A stretch of DNA of 64,000 bases from Amycolatopsis lurida. GTDB lineage: Bacteria > Actinomycetota > Actinomycetes > Mycobacteriales > Pseudonocardiaceae. Where the stretch lies: assembly GCF_900105055.1 (NCBI RefSeq), contig NZ_FNTA01000004.1, positions 4,557,501 to 4,621,500 on the forward strand, given 5' to 3'. How positions within the stretch are numbered: the first letter of the stretch is position 1; every line of letters starts with the position of its first letter. The position numbers and the translations under genes were made by a program. Of the stretch, positions 33,374 to 42,824 are shown piece after piece. Under the pieces are notes generated by a model, which saw nothing but the letters and a program-made list of their open reading frames with translations, was not told the origin of the DNA and made no database searches.

Positions 33374-33392
33374 TGACTATTGCCTTACCTAA
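33374..33392. promoter_or_regulatory. possible DtxR/IdeR iron box (one good half)
   Basis: TGACTATTGCCTTACCTAA matches the right half of the IdeR/DtxR consensus (GSCTWACCTWA) fully and the left half poorly, 14 of 19 by eye. It lies between the VIT-type transporter and the kinase gene and overlaps a GGCAAT...ATTGCC repeat. Iron control of the transporter would make sense. Confidence 0.35.
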
Positions 33393-33407
33393 CCCATCGG
33401 CTACGTT

Positions 33408-33866
33408 GTGTCCGTGGCGGAGATGGTGATCCTGATCGGGCTCCAGGCGTCCGGGAAGTCGACGTTCTTCCGGCGCGAGTTCGCGGGGACGCACGTCCAC
33501 GTCAGCAAGGACACCTTCCCCAATGCCCGGCGGCCGCAGGCTCGGCAGCTGCGGATGCTGGCCGAAGCGCTGGAGGACGGCCGTTCGGTGGTGGTGGACA
33601 ACACCAACCCCTCACCGGAGGAATGGGCGCCACTGGTCGAAGTCGCCGAACGGTACGGCGCGCGGGTCCTAGGGTATTGGTTCCCGCCGGATCTCGAAGG
33701 CTCCCGGGAGCGCAACGCGCGCCGGAAAGGGAAAACCCGGGTGCCCGACGTCAGTCTGTATGCGACGCTGAAACGCCTCAGGCGCCCGAGCGCCGAAGAC
33801 GGTTTCGACGAGCTGTACACCGTCGGTTTCGACGGTGAGGGCGGTTTCGTCGTCGAGCGGGGGTGA
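33408..33866 (+). CDS. polynucleotide-kinase-like P-loop protein
   Basis: 152 residues. Walker A GLQASGKSTFF has Lys17 and Ser18, and HVSKDTFP places Asp35 where T4 Pnk has its general base. VVVDNTNPSPEEWAPLV is the DNTN block common in Pnkp-type kinases, and a lid rich in Arg (RERNARRKGKTRVPD) follows. Such enzymes phosphorylate 5'-OH ends of RNA or DNA. It ends three bases before the Thg1-like gene, so both are coupled. Alone it could be a small-molecule kinase; the partner makes RNA 5'-end healing attractive. Confidence 0.8.
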   Translation: MSVAEMVILIGLQASGKSTFFRREFAGTHVHVSKDTFPNARRPQARQLRMLAEALEDGRSVVVDNTNPSPEEWAPLVEVAERYGARVLGYWFPPDLEGSRERNARRKGKTRVPDVSLYATLKRLRRPSAEDGFDELYTVGFDGEGGFVVERG

Positions 33867-33869
33867 GTC

Positions 33870-34646
33870 ATGGACGCCGGTGATTTCGAGGCGCGGCAAC
33901 GGGAACGCGAATGGTTCCACGGGCTGACCGTGCCACCGGGTGCGTGGACGGTGCTCCGCGTCGACGGCCGGGGGTTCTCGAAGTTCACCGAAGCGCGGTT
34001 CGAGAAGCCGTTCGATCCCCGGTTCGCCGACTGTATGGCCGAGGCGGCGGGCGCTTTGCTGTCGGAGTTCGCTTCGCCTTACGTATACACGGAAAGCGAC
34101 GAGATCTCGCTCGTGCTCGCCCCTTCCGCCGACCTCTTCGGCCGGGGCGTCGAGAAGCTCGTGTCGATCTCCGCCGGGATCGCCTCGGCCGCGTTCACGC
34201 ACGCTGCCGGGGTACCCGCGCACTTCGACGGCCGGGTCTGGCTCGGCACGACGCTGGACGACGTCGTCGACTACTTCTCCTGGCGCCAGGCGGACGCGGC
34301 CCGGTGCGCGCTCAACGGCTGGTGTTACTGGATCCTCCGCAAGGCGGGGAAATCGGCGAGCGAGGCCGGAGCCGTTCTCGATGGCGCCGGAGTGTCCGAG
34401 AAGAACGAACTGCTCTTCGCGCACGGCGTCAATTTCGCCGAAGTCCCCTCCTGGCAACGGCGCGGCGTCGGGCTGTACTGGGAATCCTACGAGCGCACGG
34501 GATTCGATCCGGTGCGCGAGGTCGAGGTCTCCGCGACCCGCCGCCGCGTCCGCGTGGAGCGCGAGTTGCCCATGAAGGACGAGTACCGGGCGTTCCTCGG
34601 CGAGTTGCTTCAGCCGATCGGTTCGGGCAGCCGCCGCACGGTGTAG
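33870..34646 (+). CDS. tRNA(His) guanylyltransferase / Thg1-like 3'-5' polymerase
   Basis: 258 residues. VLRVDGRGFSKFT carries the first metal Asp (Asp32) and YTESDEISLVL the second carboxylate pair (Asp77, Glu78). This matches the palm motifs of Thg1, a reverse-direction polymerase that activates a 5'-phosphate with ATP and adds nucleotides 3'-to-5'. The helix where eukaryotic Thg1 has HINNLYN reads ALNGWCYWILRK, so it is a bacterial Thg1-like protein rather than the eukaryotic G-1 enzyme. It is paired with a kinase that could supply 5'-phosphate. Its 3' end overlaps the convergent DUF2848 gene by 37 bases. Confidence 0.9.
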   Translation: MDAGDFEARQREREWFHGLTVPPGAWTVLRVDGRGFSKFTEARFEKPFDPRFADCMAEAAGALLSEFASPYVYTESDEISLVLAPSADLFGRGVEKLVSISAGIASAAFTHAAGVPAHFDGRVWLGTTLDDVVDYFSWRQADAARCALNGWCYWILRKAGKSASEAGAVLDGAGVSEKNELLFAHGVNFAEVPSWQRRGVGLYWESYERTGFDPVREVEVSATRRRVRVERELPMKDEYRAFLGELLQPIGSGSRRTV

Positions 34647-35290
34647 GCGAGTTCGATCGTCTCGCCGGTCGCCGGGTCGCCCAGTTCCACGCGCCAGGAG
34701 CCGGCGAACTGGTCGACGCCGTGCACCATCGGGATGGTCCCGGAGATCAGCACGGTGCCGGGGGCGTAGAGGTCACGCTCGCGCAGCACGTCCAGCCAGT
34801 ACGACGGCGGCAGCAGTTCCGCGAGCTTTCCTTGCTGGATCAGGGTTTCCCCGGCCCAGGCGGACAGCGTGAGGTCGTCGAGCCGGTCCTGGACGTCCAC
34901 GAGCCGCCACGCCTTGGTGGCGAGGACGTCGGGGCCCGCGTTCTTGCTCCACGCGACGCCGTGCGCTTCGAGCGCGCGGTCGGTGTGGTCGCAGGCGGCG
35001 GTCAGGAGGACGTCCTCAGGCGCGGGGCCGGTGATGACGATGGCCCATTCGGCCTCGCCGGAGGTCCGCTCGTGCTGCACCGGGACCTCGTCGGTCTGGC
35101 TCGCCAGGTACGGCGCGACGGGGTAGAGGGCCGGGATCACCGAAGGCGCGGGGACGCCGAGTTCGGCCAGTTCGGCCACATGAGCGGCGACGTCCTCCTG
35201 GCTGCGACCGGCGTATCCGGCGTTCAGCAGCGTGTGGACCTCGGTCCGCCGCTCCTGGCCGTCGGGAAGGGTGAAACGCAGCTCAGGCAT
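34610..35290 (-). CDS. DUF2848 family protein (fumarylacetoacetase-like hydrolase)
   Basis: 226 residues from ATG 35290 with GGAGGACAG upstream. LLNAGYAGRSQEDVAAHVAEL and the later LYAPGTVLISGTIPMVHGV are DUF2848 features, with a late beta-rich core like FAH hydrolases. It is divergent from a metabolite transporter with a cupin gene; all three are probably one catabolic locus. A CTTGTATACAAG palindrome lies in the shared promoter. The substrate is unknown. Confidence 0.8.
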   Translation of the reverse strand: MPELRFTLPDGQERRTEVHTLLNAGYAGRSQEDVAAHVAELAELGVPAPSVIPALYPVAPYLASQTDEVPVQHERTSGEAEWAIVITGPAPEDVLLTAACDHTDRALEAHGVAWSKNAGPDVLATKAWRLVDVQDRLDDLTLSAWAGETLIQQGKLAELLPPSYWLDVLRERDLYAPGTVLISGTIPMVHGVDQFAGSWRVELGDPATGETIELAYTVRRLPEPIG

Positions 35291-35322
35291 CTGTCCTCCG
35301 AGATTGGGGGTTGCGCATACAG

Positions 35323-35334
35323 CTTGTATACAAG
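35323..35334. promoter_or_regulatory. CTTGTATACAAG operator-like palindrome
   Basis: A perfect 12-base palindrome between the divergent DUF2848 and transporter genes, of the kind bound by GntR/FadR-type regulators (TTGTATACAA). No GntR gene is nearby, so the regulator would act in trans. Confidence 0.5.
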
Positions 35335-35397
35335 GAGTATATCCGCAATTCAACCCCTCCCGGCGGGGTTGCGGATCTCCTACGGACGGATGTGGAC

Positions 35398-36702
35398 ATG
35401 ACCTCACCAGCCGGTGACCGGCGTTCGTTGCACAAGGCCTTCGCGGCCAGCCTCTCGGGCACGGCGCTCGAGTGGTACGACTTCGCGGCCTATTCGGTGG
35501 CGGCCGCGACGATCTTCGGGAATCTCTTCTTCCCCTCGGAAGACCAGCTCGCGAGCACGATGGCGGCGTTCTCCACCTACGCCGTCGGCTACCTCGCCCG
35601 GCCGCTCGGCGGATTCCTCTTCGGCCGCCTCGGCGACGTGCTCGGCCGCAAGCGCATCCTGGTCATGACGCTCGTGCTCACCGGGGTGGCGACGTTCCTC
35701 ATCGGTGTCCTGCCGACGTACGAGACCATCGGCGGCTTCGCGGCCGTGCTGCTCGTGGCGCTGCGGTTCGCGCAGGGTGTCGGCATCGGCGGCGAATGGG
35801 GTGGCGCCGTCCTGCTCTCGAGTGAGTTCGGCGATCCGAACAAGCGCGGTTTCTGGGCCTCCGCCGCGCAGATCGGCCCGCCCGCGGGCAACCTGCTCGC
35901 CAACGGTGTCCTCGCCGTGCTGGCCGGGCTGCTCACCGAGGACCAGTTCAACAGCTGGGGCTGGCGGATCGCGTTCCTGCTTTCCGGCGCGCTGGTCGGC
36001 TTCGGCCTGTGGATCCGGCTCAAACTGGAGGAGACCCCGGTCTTCAAGCAGATCCAGGAGCGCGGCGAACGTCCATCGGCACCGATCTCCGAGGTCTTCC
36101 GCACCGAACGCCGCGCGCTGGTCGCGGCCGTGCTGATCCGGGTCTGCCCGGACGTGCTGTACGCGCTGTTCACCGTCTTCGTCCTCACGTACGTCACCAC
36201 GCACACCGGCCTCTCGCGCGGCGCCGGGCTGGCCGCGGTGATGATCGGTTCGGCGTTCCAGCTGATCTTGATGCCGCTGTTCGGCGCGCTCTCGGACCGG
36301 GTCTCCCGGCGCAAGATGTACCTGGTCGCGACCATCGCCGCCGGGATCTGGCCGTTCGTGTTCTTCCCGATGGTCAGCGGCGGTTCGTTCCTCATGCTGG
36401 CGATCGGGATCGTGCTCGCGCTCGTCATCCACGCGGCGCTCTACGGGCCGCAGGCCGCGCTCGTCACCGAGCAGTTCTCGCCGCGGCTGCGCTACACCGG
36501 CAGCTCGCTGGCGTACACCCTCGCCGGCGTGATCGGCGGGGCGCCCGCGCCGCTGCTGTTCACGGCACTGCTGGCCGGTTTCGACACCTGGGTCGCGATC
36601 GGGGTCTATCTGCTCGCCACCGCGGTGGTGACCGTCATCGGTGTCGCGCTCGCCCGTGACCCGGACCGCGAAGAGGCCGCTGCCATGGAGCCCGTGCGAT
36701 GA
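35398..36702 (+). CDS. metabolite:H+ symporter, MHS family (MFS)
   Basis: 434 residues from ATG 35398, twelve membrane helices. SGTALEWYDFAAYSVAAATI is the MHS opening (xxxEWYDF), FGRLGDVLGRKRILV is the helix 2-3 motif, and IGGEWGGAVLL the GGEWGGA signature on helix 4-5. MHS carriers import organic acids such as shikimate, citrate or betaine. Its stop overlaps the cupin start. It shares a promoter with DUF2848, so the imported compound is likely the substrate of those enzymes. Confidence 0.9.
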   Translation: MTSPAGDRRSLHKAFAASLSGTALEWYDFAAYSVAAATIFGNLFFPSEDQLASTMAAFSTYAVGYLARPLGGFLFGRLGDVLGRKRILVMTLVLTGVATFLIGVLPTYETIGGFAAVLLVALRFAQGVGIGGEWGGAVLLSSEFGDPNKRGFWASAAQIGPPAGNLLANGVLAVLAGLLTEDQFNSWGWRIAFLLSGALVGFGLWIRLKLEETPVFKQIQERGERPSAPISEVFRTERRALVAAVLIRVCPDVLYALFTVFVLTYVTTHTGLSRGAGLAAVMIGSAFQLILMPLFGALSDRVSRRKMYLVATIAAGIWPFVFFPMVSGGSFLMLAIGIVLALVIHAALYGPQAALVTEQFSPRLRYTGSSLAYTLAGVIGGAPAPLLFTALLAGFDTWVAIGVYLLATAVVTVIGVALARDPDREEAAAMEPVR

Positions 36703-37034
36703 CCTGGACTCCGATGTCCACAGTGGAGGGTCTGCCGCTGATCGGCGGACAGGGCCGGTTCCGGACGCTCGCCACGGCGGAAGGCGGGCTGGCGTACGAG
36801 ATCTCGTACCCGGCGGGTGTCGCTTCTCCCGTGCACAGCCACGATCACGACAGCATCGTGTACCTGGTTTCGGGTTCGCTGCGCGGCACGCTCGACAGCC
36901 GGGACGTGACCCTCGAAGCCGGCGGCACGATCGTCCACCCGCGCGGTGTTCCGCACAGTGTCGAGGCCATTGTGGACAGTCAGTGGATCGAGTTCAAGAC
37001 GCCGCTGCCCGCACGGCCGCCGATCGCGCAATGA
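36699..37034 (+). CDS. cupin-domain protein
   Basis: 111 residues. SPVHSHDHDSIVYLVSGSL (cupin motif 1, His and Glu/Asp metal ligands) and GGTIVHPRGVPHSVEAI (motif 2 His) form one small double-stranded beta-helix. Coupled to the transporter by ATGA. It may be an isomerase, dioxygenase-like or sensor subunit for the imported metabolite. A 12-bp hairpin follows 5 bases after the stop. Confidence 0.85.
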   Translation: MTWTPMSTVEGLPLIGGQGRFRTLATAEGGLAYEISYPAGVASPVHSHDHDSIVYLVSGSLRGTLDSRDVTLEAGGTIVHPRGVPHSVEAIVDSQWIEFKTPLPARPPIAQ

Positions 37035-37038
37035 AGAA

Positions 37039-37075
37039 ACCGGGGCGGACACTGATATCCAGCGTCCGCCCCGGT
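37039..37075. terminator. bidirectional hairpin between cupin and DUF6319-like genes
   Basis: 12-bp arms ACCGGGGCGGAC / GTCCGCCCCGGT around a 13-base loop between convergent genes; likely terminates both. Confidence 0.7.
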
Positions 37076-37088
37076 CGGGAGGAAAGTC

Positions 37089-37574
37089 TTACGCGTCCAG
37101 CTCGGCCAGCGCCAGCTTCGCCTTCTCCAGCTCGGCTTCGAGCTGAGCGACCTTCGCGGCCTGCAGCTCGCGGGCGGCGTTGATGACCTCGTCGATCGGG
37201 CCGGACAGGTCGGCGTGCAGTTCCTTGGCGGCGCGGGACACGGCCGCGGCCGGGATCTCCAGGCCCTTCGTGACCCACTTGCTGCCGTTCTTGAGCTCGG
37301 CCTGCCACTCGCCGTCGGCGGTGCCGGTGACCGTGAGGGTCAGCTCGACGGTGCGGGTCTTCTTCGCCGTCGTGGCGACCTTCGGGCGGCCACGCTTGGG
37401 CTTGGGGGACTCCACCGCGTTCTCGTCGGTGGGGGTTTCCGGGGTTTCCGGAGTCTCGGTCTTCGCCTCGGCCGGGGCTTCGGCCGTCTCCGCCTGCGGC
37501 GTCGAGTCGACGGGCGCTTCGGTAGCCGCTTCTTCGGACACGGCGTCAGTGCGTGTCAAGGCATCCACGGTCAT
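37089..37574 (-). CDS. DUF6319-like protein with AT-hook motif
   Basis: 161 residues from ATG 37574 (AAGGAG upstream). An acidic, Pro/Glu/Thr-rich disordered N-terminus (TETPETPETPTDE) leads to KRGRPK, an AT-hook that binds the minor groove. It is followed by a small globular part (VELTLTVTGTADGEWQAEL) and a coiled-coil-like C-terminus (AAKVAQLEAELEKAKLALAE). I recall similar proteins as DUF6319 in Pseudonocardiales. It may be a nucleoid-associated protein, inferred from the AT-hook. Confidence 0.7.
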   Translation of the reverse strand: MTVDALTRTDAVSEEAATEAPVDSTPQAETAEAPAEAKTETPETPETPTDENAVESPKPKRGRPKVATTAKKTRTVELTLTVTGTADGEWQAELKNGSKWVTKGLEIPAAAVSRAAKELHADLSGPIDEVINAARELQAAKVAQLEAELEKAKLALAELDA

Positions 37575-37747
37575 CGTCGGTGTCGTCTCCTTGCCCGGGT
37601 ATGGGGTGGTACCCGGCACATCCTAGAACAGGCGTTCGACTGTCGCGCGGCAGGGTGTGCTACGCGTGTCGCATGATCGGATCGGTTCGCGATGATCGGG
37701 CGCGGTCCGGGCGCGTTCCGCCAGAGTCGACGGCGAAGGGAGGCCTC

Positions 37748-38602
37748 GTGATCTCGGCACTGAACCGGCTCGTCGACCTGGTCGAAGAGCACCTCGGCGG
37801 AGAGCTCGACGTCACCGGGCACGCCGGCGCGGTCGGCACGACCGAGTACCACCTGCGCCGGATGTTCTCGTCGCTGGCGGGAATGCCGCTGTCCGAGTAC
37901 GTCCGCCGTCGTCGGATGACCGCCGCCGTCGCCGATGTCGTCCGGGGCGAGGACGATCTGCTGAGCATCGCGGTCCGGTACGGCTACGGCTCGACCGAGG
38001 CGTTCGGCAGGGCGTTCCGGGCGGTCCACGGCGCCGGTCCCGGTGAAGTCCGCCGCGACGGAGGCCCCCTTCGGACACAACCGCGGCTCAGGTTCCGCCT
38101 GAGCGTCGAAGGGAGCATCCCCATGGAAACCCGTATCGTCGACCGCCCCGCGTTCCGGCTCGTCGGGCACGCGGCCCGCGTCCCGTTCGTCCGCGAGGGC
38201 GTCAACCCGCACATCCGGCGGCACATCACCGCGCTGCCACCGGAAGCGCACGCCCGGGTGAAAGCGCTCAGTGACACCGAACCACCGGGTCTGCTGCAGG
38301 TCAGCGACGTCCTCGACCCGGACGGTACCGAGCTGACCTACCTGCACGGGGTGGCCGTCGCCGGTGACGCGCCCGGCGATCTCGACGTCATCGAGGTGCC
38401 GTCCGGGCGATGGGCGGTCTTCCGTACCGACGGCCCTCATCCGGAGGCGTTGCAGAAGGTGTGGGCGGAGACGGCGACCGAGTGGTTCCCGGCCAACCCG
38501 TGGCGGCTGCGGCCTGGGCCGTCGATCGTGTCGATCCTCGAGCACTCCGACGACTTCGGGACCGCCGTCTGTGAGCTTTGGCTGGCCGTCGAACCCGCCT
38601 GA
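37748..38602 (+). CDS. AraC-family regulator with GyrI-like ligand domain
   Basis: 284 residues from GTG 37748 with GGGAGG upstream. The N-terminal double helix-turn-helix (TTEYHLRRMFSSLAGMPLSEY and LLSIAVRYGYGSTEAFGRAF) is followed by an effector domain (METRIVDRPAFRLVGHAARVP to the end) of the GyrI/Rob/BmrR type that binds cationic drugs. It stands alone, so its target genes are not visible. A strong hairpin follows the stop. Confidence 0.88.
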   Translation: MISALNRLVDLVEEHLGGELDVTGHAGAVGTTEYHLRRMFSSLAGMPLSEYVRRRRMTAAVADVVRGEDDLLSIAVRYGYGSTEAFGRAFRAVHGAGPGEVRRDGGPLRTQPRLRFRLSVEGSIPMETRIVDRPAFRLVGHAARVPFVREGVNPHIRRHITALPPEAHARVKALSDTEPPGLLQVSDVLDPDGTELTYLHGVAVAGDAPGDLDVIEVPSGRWAVFRTDGPHPEALQKVWAETATEWFPANPWRLRPGPSIVSILEHSDDFGTAVCELWLAVEPA

Positions 38603-38606
38603 CAAG

Positions 38607-38649
38607 GAACGGGCCGTTCCTCGCGAATTCCGCGAGGAACGGCCCGTTC
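38607..38649. terminator. bidirectional hairpin between the AraC-type gene and acs
   Basis: 19-bp perfect arms starting GAACGGGCCGTTCCTCGCG around AATTC, between convergent genes. Confidence 0.75.
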
Positions 38650-38667
38650 ACAGCACTTGGGGTGGGG

Positions 38668-40638
<1,971 letters not shown>

Positions 40639-40738
40639 GGTGCGATGCCTCCTGTGATTCGCGTGTCTTCACGCCCGTTGGCACGCTATCGACGTTACGA
40701 CGCGAAGTAAAAGGTTGCATCGTGGTTGCGCGCGGCAT

Positions 40739-41326
40739 TCACACGCTTGAGGACAAAGCGGTACGGACCGCCGGCCATTCTGGTCCGGTGAGGGAGTAGA
40801 CGACGGTGTCGCGGACGCTTCCGTCGGGCCGGACGCGATGCGCGCGCAGCACCCCTTCCCGCTGCGCGCCGAGCCGTTCGATCGCCTTCTGCGACTTGAG
40901 ATTCCGGATGTCGGTCTCCCACGAGACGCGGTTCGCGCCGAGGTCGTCGAAAGCGTGGCGCAGCAACAGGAGTTTCGACTCGCGGTTGAGTCCGGTGCGC
41001 TGCCATTCGGAACCGATCCAGGTGTGGCCGATGGAAACGATCTTGTGGCGCGCGTTCATCGCGTAGAACGACGTCGTGCCCGCGACCTCGCCGGTGCGCG
41101 CGTCGATCTGCGCCCAGGCGCGGCGGTCGGCGTCGGCGAGGATGTCGTCGACCATCGCTTCGGTCGCGGCGAGGTCTCTCGGCTGCCGGAGGCTGAGCCA
41201 CGTCCAGATCGCCGGGTCGGAGCCCGCCGCGAACAGGCCCTTCGCGTGGTCGCGGGTGAGCGGTTCGAGGCGGACGCGTTCGCCGGTCAGGGTGGCATGG
41301 ACACTCCAGCTGTTCCAGTCGTTCAC
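40739..41326 (-). CDS. GNAT acetyltransferase (RimJ/RimL-like)
   Basis: 195 residues from GTG 41326. VRLEPLTRDHAKGLFAAG opens the RimJ/L-type fold, IGHTWIGSEWQRTGLNRESK is motif A with the Q/RxxGxx loop for CoA, and NLKSQKAIERLGAQREGVLR is the C-terminal motif. It acetylates a protein N-terminus or small molecule; the target is unknown. It lies between acs and the phosphoribosyltransferase on the minus strand. Confidence 0.85.
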   Translation of the reverse strand: MNDWNSWSVHATLTGERVRLEPLTRDHAKGLFAAGSDPAIWTWLSLRQPRDLAATEAMVDDILADADRRAWAQIDARTGEVAGTTSFYAMNARHKIVSIGHTWIGSEWQRTGLNRESKLLLLRHAFDDLGANRVSWETDIRNLKSQKAIERLGAQREGVLRAHRVRPDGSVRDTVVYSLTGPEWPAVRTALSSSV

Positions 41327-41441
41327 GGCCTCGACGCTACGGACGGCAATGGCCTTACTGGATAGCCAGTTTCGAAGCATTCGAGAAGGCCACTACCGCG
41401 TTGCCTATGCTCGCGGGAACGATCGACGAAGGCGAGGCGGC

Positions 41442-41939
41442 ATGGCCGAAGAGCGGGAAGAGCTCACTTGGGAGTTGTTCGGGACGGCCAGCAGGGAACT
41501 TGCGCAGGCCGTCGCTGACGACGGCTTCGAGCCGGACCTGATCCTGTCGATCGCGCGCGGCGGGTTGTTCGTCGCCGGCGCGCTCGGCTACGCGCTGGAC
41601 GTCAAGAACCTGCACGTGATGAACGTCGAGTTCTACACCGGCGTCGACCAGCGGCTCGACCTGCCGGTGATGCTGCCGCCGGTGCCGAACGTCGTCGACC
41701 TGACGAAGAAGAAGGTGCTCGTCGCCGACGACGTCGCGGACACCGGTGCGACCCTGAAGCTGGTCCGCGACTTCTGCGCCGACCATGTCGCCGAGGTGCG
41801 CTGCGCGGTCGTCTACGAGAAGCCGCGCTCCGAGGTCAAATGCGAGTACGTCTGGAAGCACACCGACCGCTGGATCAACTTCCCGTGGTCCGTGCAGGCG
41901 CCCGTGGTGCGGCGCGTGGGCCAGGTGCTGGACGCGTGA
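41442..41939 (+). CDS. purine/xanthine-type phosphoribosyltransferase
   Basis: 165 residues. VLVADDVADTGATLKLV is the PRPP-binding motif with the Asp-Asp pair, SIARGGLFVAGALGYAL forms the PPi loop, and YEKPRSEVKCEYVWKHTDRWINFPW is the hood (YVWKHTDRWINFPW). It resembles Gpt-type xanthine/hypoxanthine-guanine transferases used in purine salvage. ATG 41442 is chosen from the similarity start. The next start overlaps its stop. Confidence 0.85.
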   Translation: MAEEREELTWELFGTASRELAQAVADDGFEPDLILSIARGGLFVAGALGYALDVKNLHVMNVEFYTGVDQRLDLPVMLPPVPNVVDLTKKKVLVADDVADTGATLKLVRDFCADHVAEVRCAVVYEKPRSEVKCEYVWKHTDRWINFPWSVQAPVVRRVGQVLDA

Positions 41940-42667
41940 CGGATCCGCTGAAGCCGCTGCTGGACCTCGAAGGGGTCGCCGCGGCCGCGAAATCGGCGCA
42001 GGACGCGGTGTTCGCCGTCCACCGGCTGCCCGCCAACCTGCGCGGCGGCGCGGCGACGGCCGCCGAAGCCTCCGTGCGGTCGGCGCGGGCGTCGGCCGGG
42101 ATCGAAGGCGCCGCGCCCGAGCTGCCCGAATCCGGTGAAGTGACCGATCCGGTGCTGGCGGGCGCGCTGCGGGTCGCGGAAGCGCTGGAGAGCCTGCTCC
42201 CGACGTGGCGGCGCGCGCCGTTGCAGGCGTTGGCGCGCTTGCACCTTCTCGCCGCGTCGGATCTGGTGACGGATCCTGACGCGCTGGGGCGGCCGCGGTC
42301 GTCCGGTGACGTCGGGCCGCGGCTGGAGATGCTGGCGCAACTGGTCACCGGCGCGACGTCGGTGCCGGGGCCGGTGCTGACCGCCGTCGTGCACGGGGAA
42401 CTGTTGGCGCTCAAGCCTTTCGGTTCGGCGGACGGTGTCGTCGCGCGGGCCGCGGCGCGGCTTTCGGCGGTGGCGACCGGGCTGGACCCGAAGGCGCTGA
42501 CGGTGCCGGAGGTCGCGTACTTCCGGCGGGTGCCGAAGTACCTCGAAGCCGCTTCGGCGTTCGCGGGCGGAACCCCGGAAGGCGTCCGGGCTTGGCTGCT
42601 CTTCTCGTGTGAAGCCTTCGAGGCGGGCGCCCGCGAGGCGAAGTCCATCTCCGACGCCGCCGGCTAA
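41936..42667 (+). CDS. degenerate Fic-like protein of unknown function
   Basis: 243 residues from GTG 41936, overlapping the phosphoribosyltransferase. It is mostly helical and Ala-rich. The segment HGELLALKPFGSADGVVARA resembles a Fic core (HxFx(D/E)GNGRxxR) but has Lys for the catalytic His and SADG in place of xGNG. If it is a Fic relative, AMP transfer is probably lost. Actinobacterial homologues are often labelled oxidoreductase without evidence. The coupling to a purine enzyme suggests a nucleotide-related role. Confidence 0.5.
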   Translation: MTDPLKPLLDLEGVAAAAKSAQDAVFAVHRLPANLRGGAATAAEASVRSARASAGIEGAAPELPESGEVTDPVLAGALRVAEALESLLPTWRRAPLQALARLHLLAASDLVTDPDALGRPRSSGDVGPRLEMLAQLVTGATSVPGPVLTAVVHGELLALKPFGSADGVVARAAARLSAVATGLDPKALTVPEVAYFRRVPKYLEAASAFAGGTPEGVRAWLLFSCEAFEAGAREAKSISDAAG

Positions 42668-42669
42668 AG

Positions 42670-42737
42670 CCCGCAATTCGTCATCTGGTTGCGATCCTTG
42701 CGCGCGCAACCATCGCAACCAGGTGACGAATTGCGGG
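42670..42737. repeat. inverted repeat, family E copy 2 (terminator-like)
   Basis: 26-bp nearly perfect arms from CCCGCAATTCGTCATCTGG around a 16-base loop. It shares core and loop (GCGCGCAAC) with 18387-18448, with compensating arm changes. Confidence 0.75.
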
Positions 42738-42824
42738 AGTGTAGGGAGCGCACACGGGATCTCGGGGCGGTGTGGGGGCTAGCCACATGGTCTAAGTGCC
42801 CGGGGCGACCTAACGTCGTCCGGC

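Noticed and set aside
40640..40738. CRP box upstream of acs (TGTGATTCGCG...)
   Set aside because: Only one half of the TGTGA-N6-TCACA site is present; the other half is not correctly spaced.
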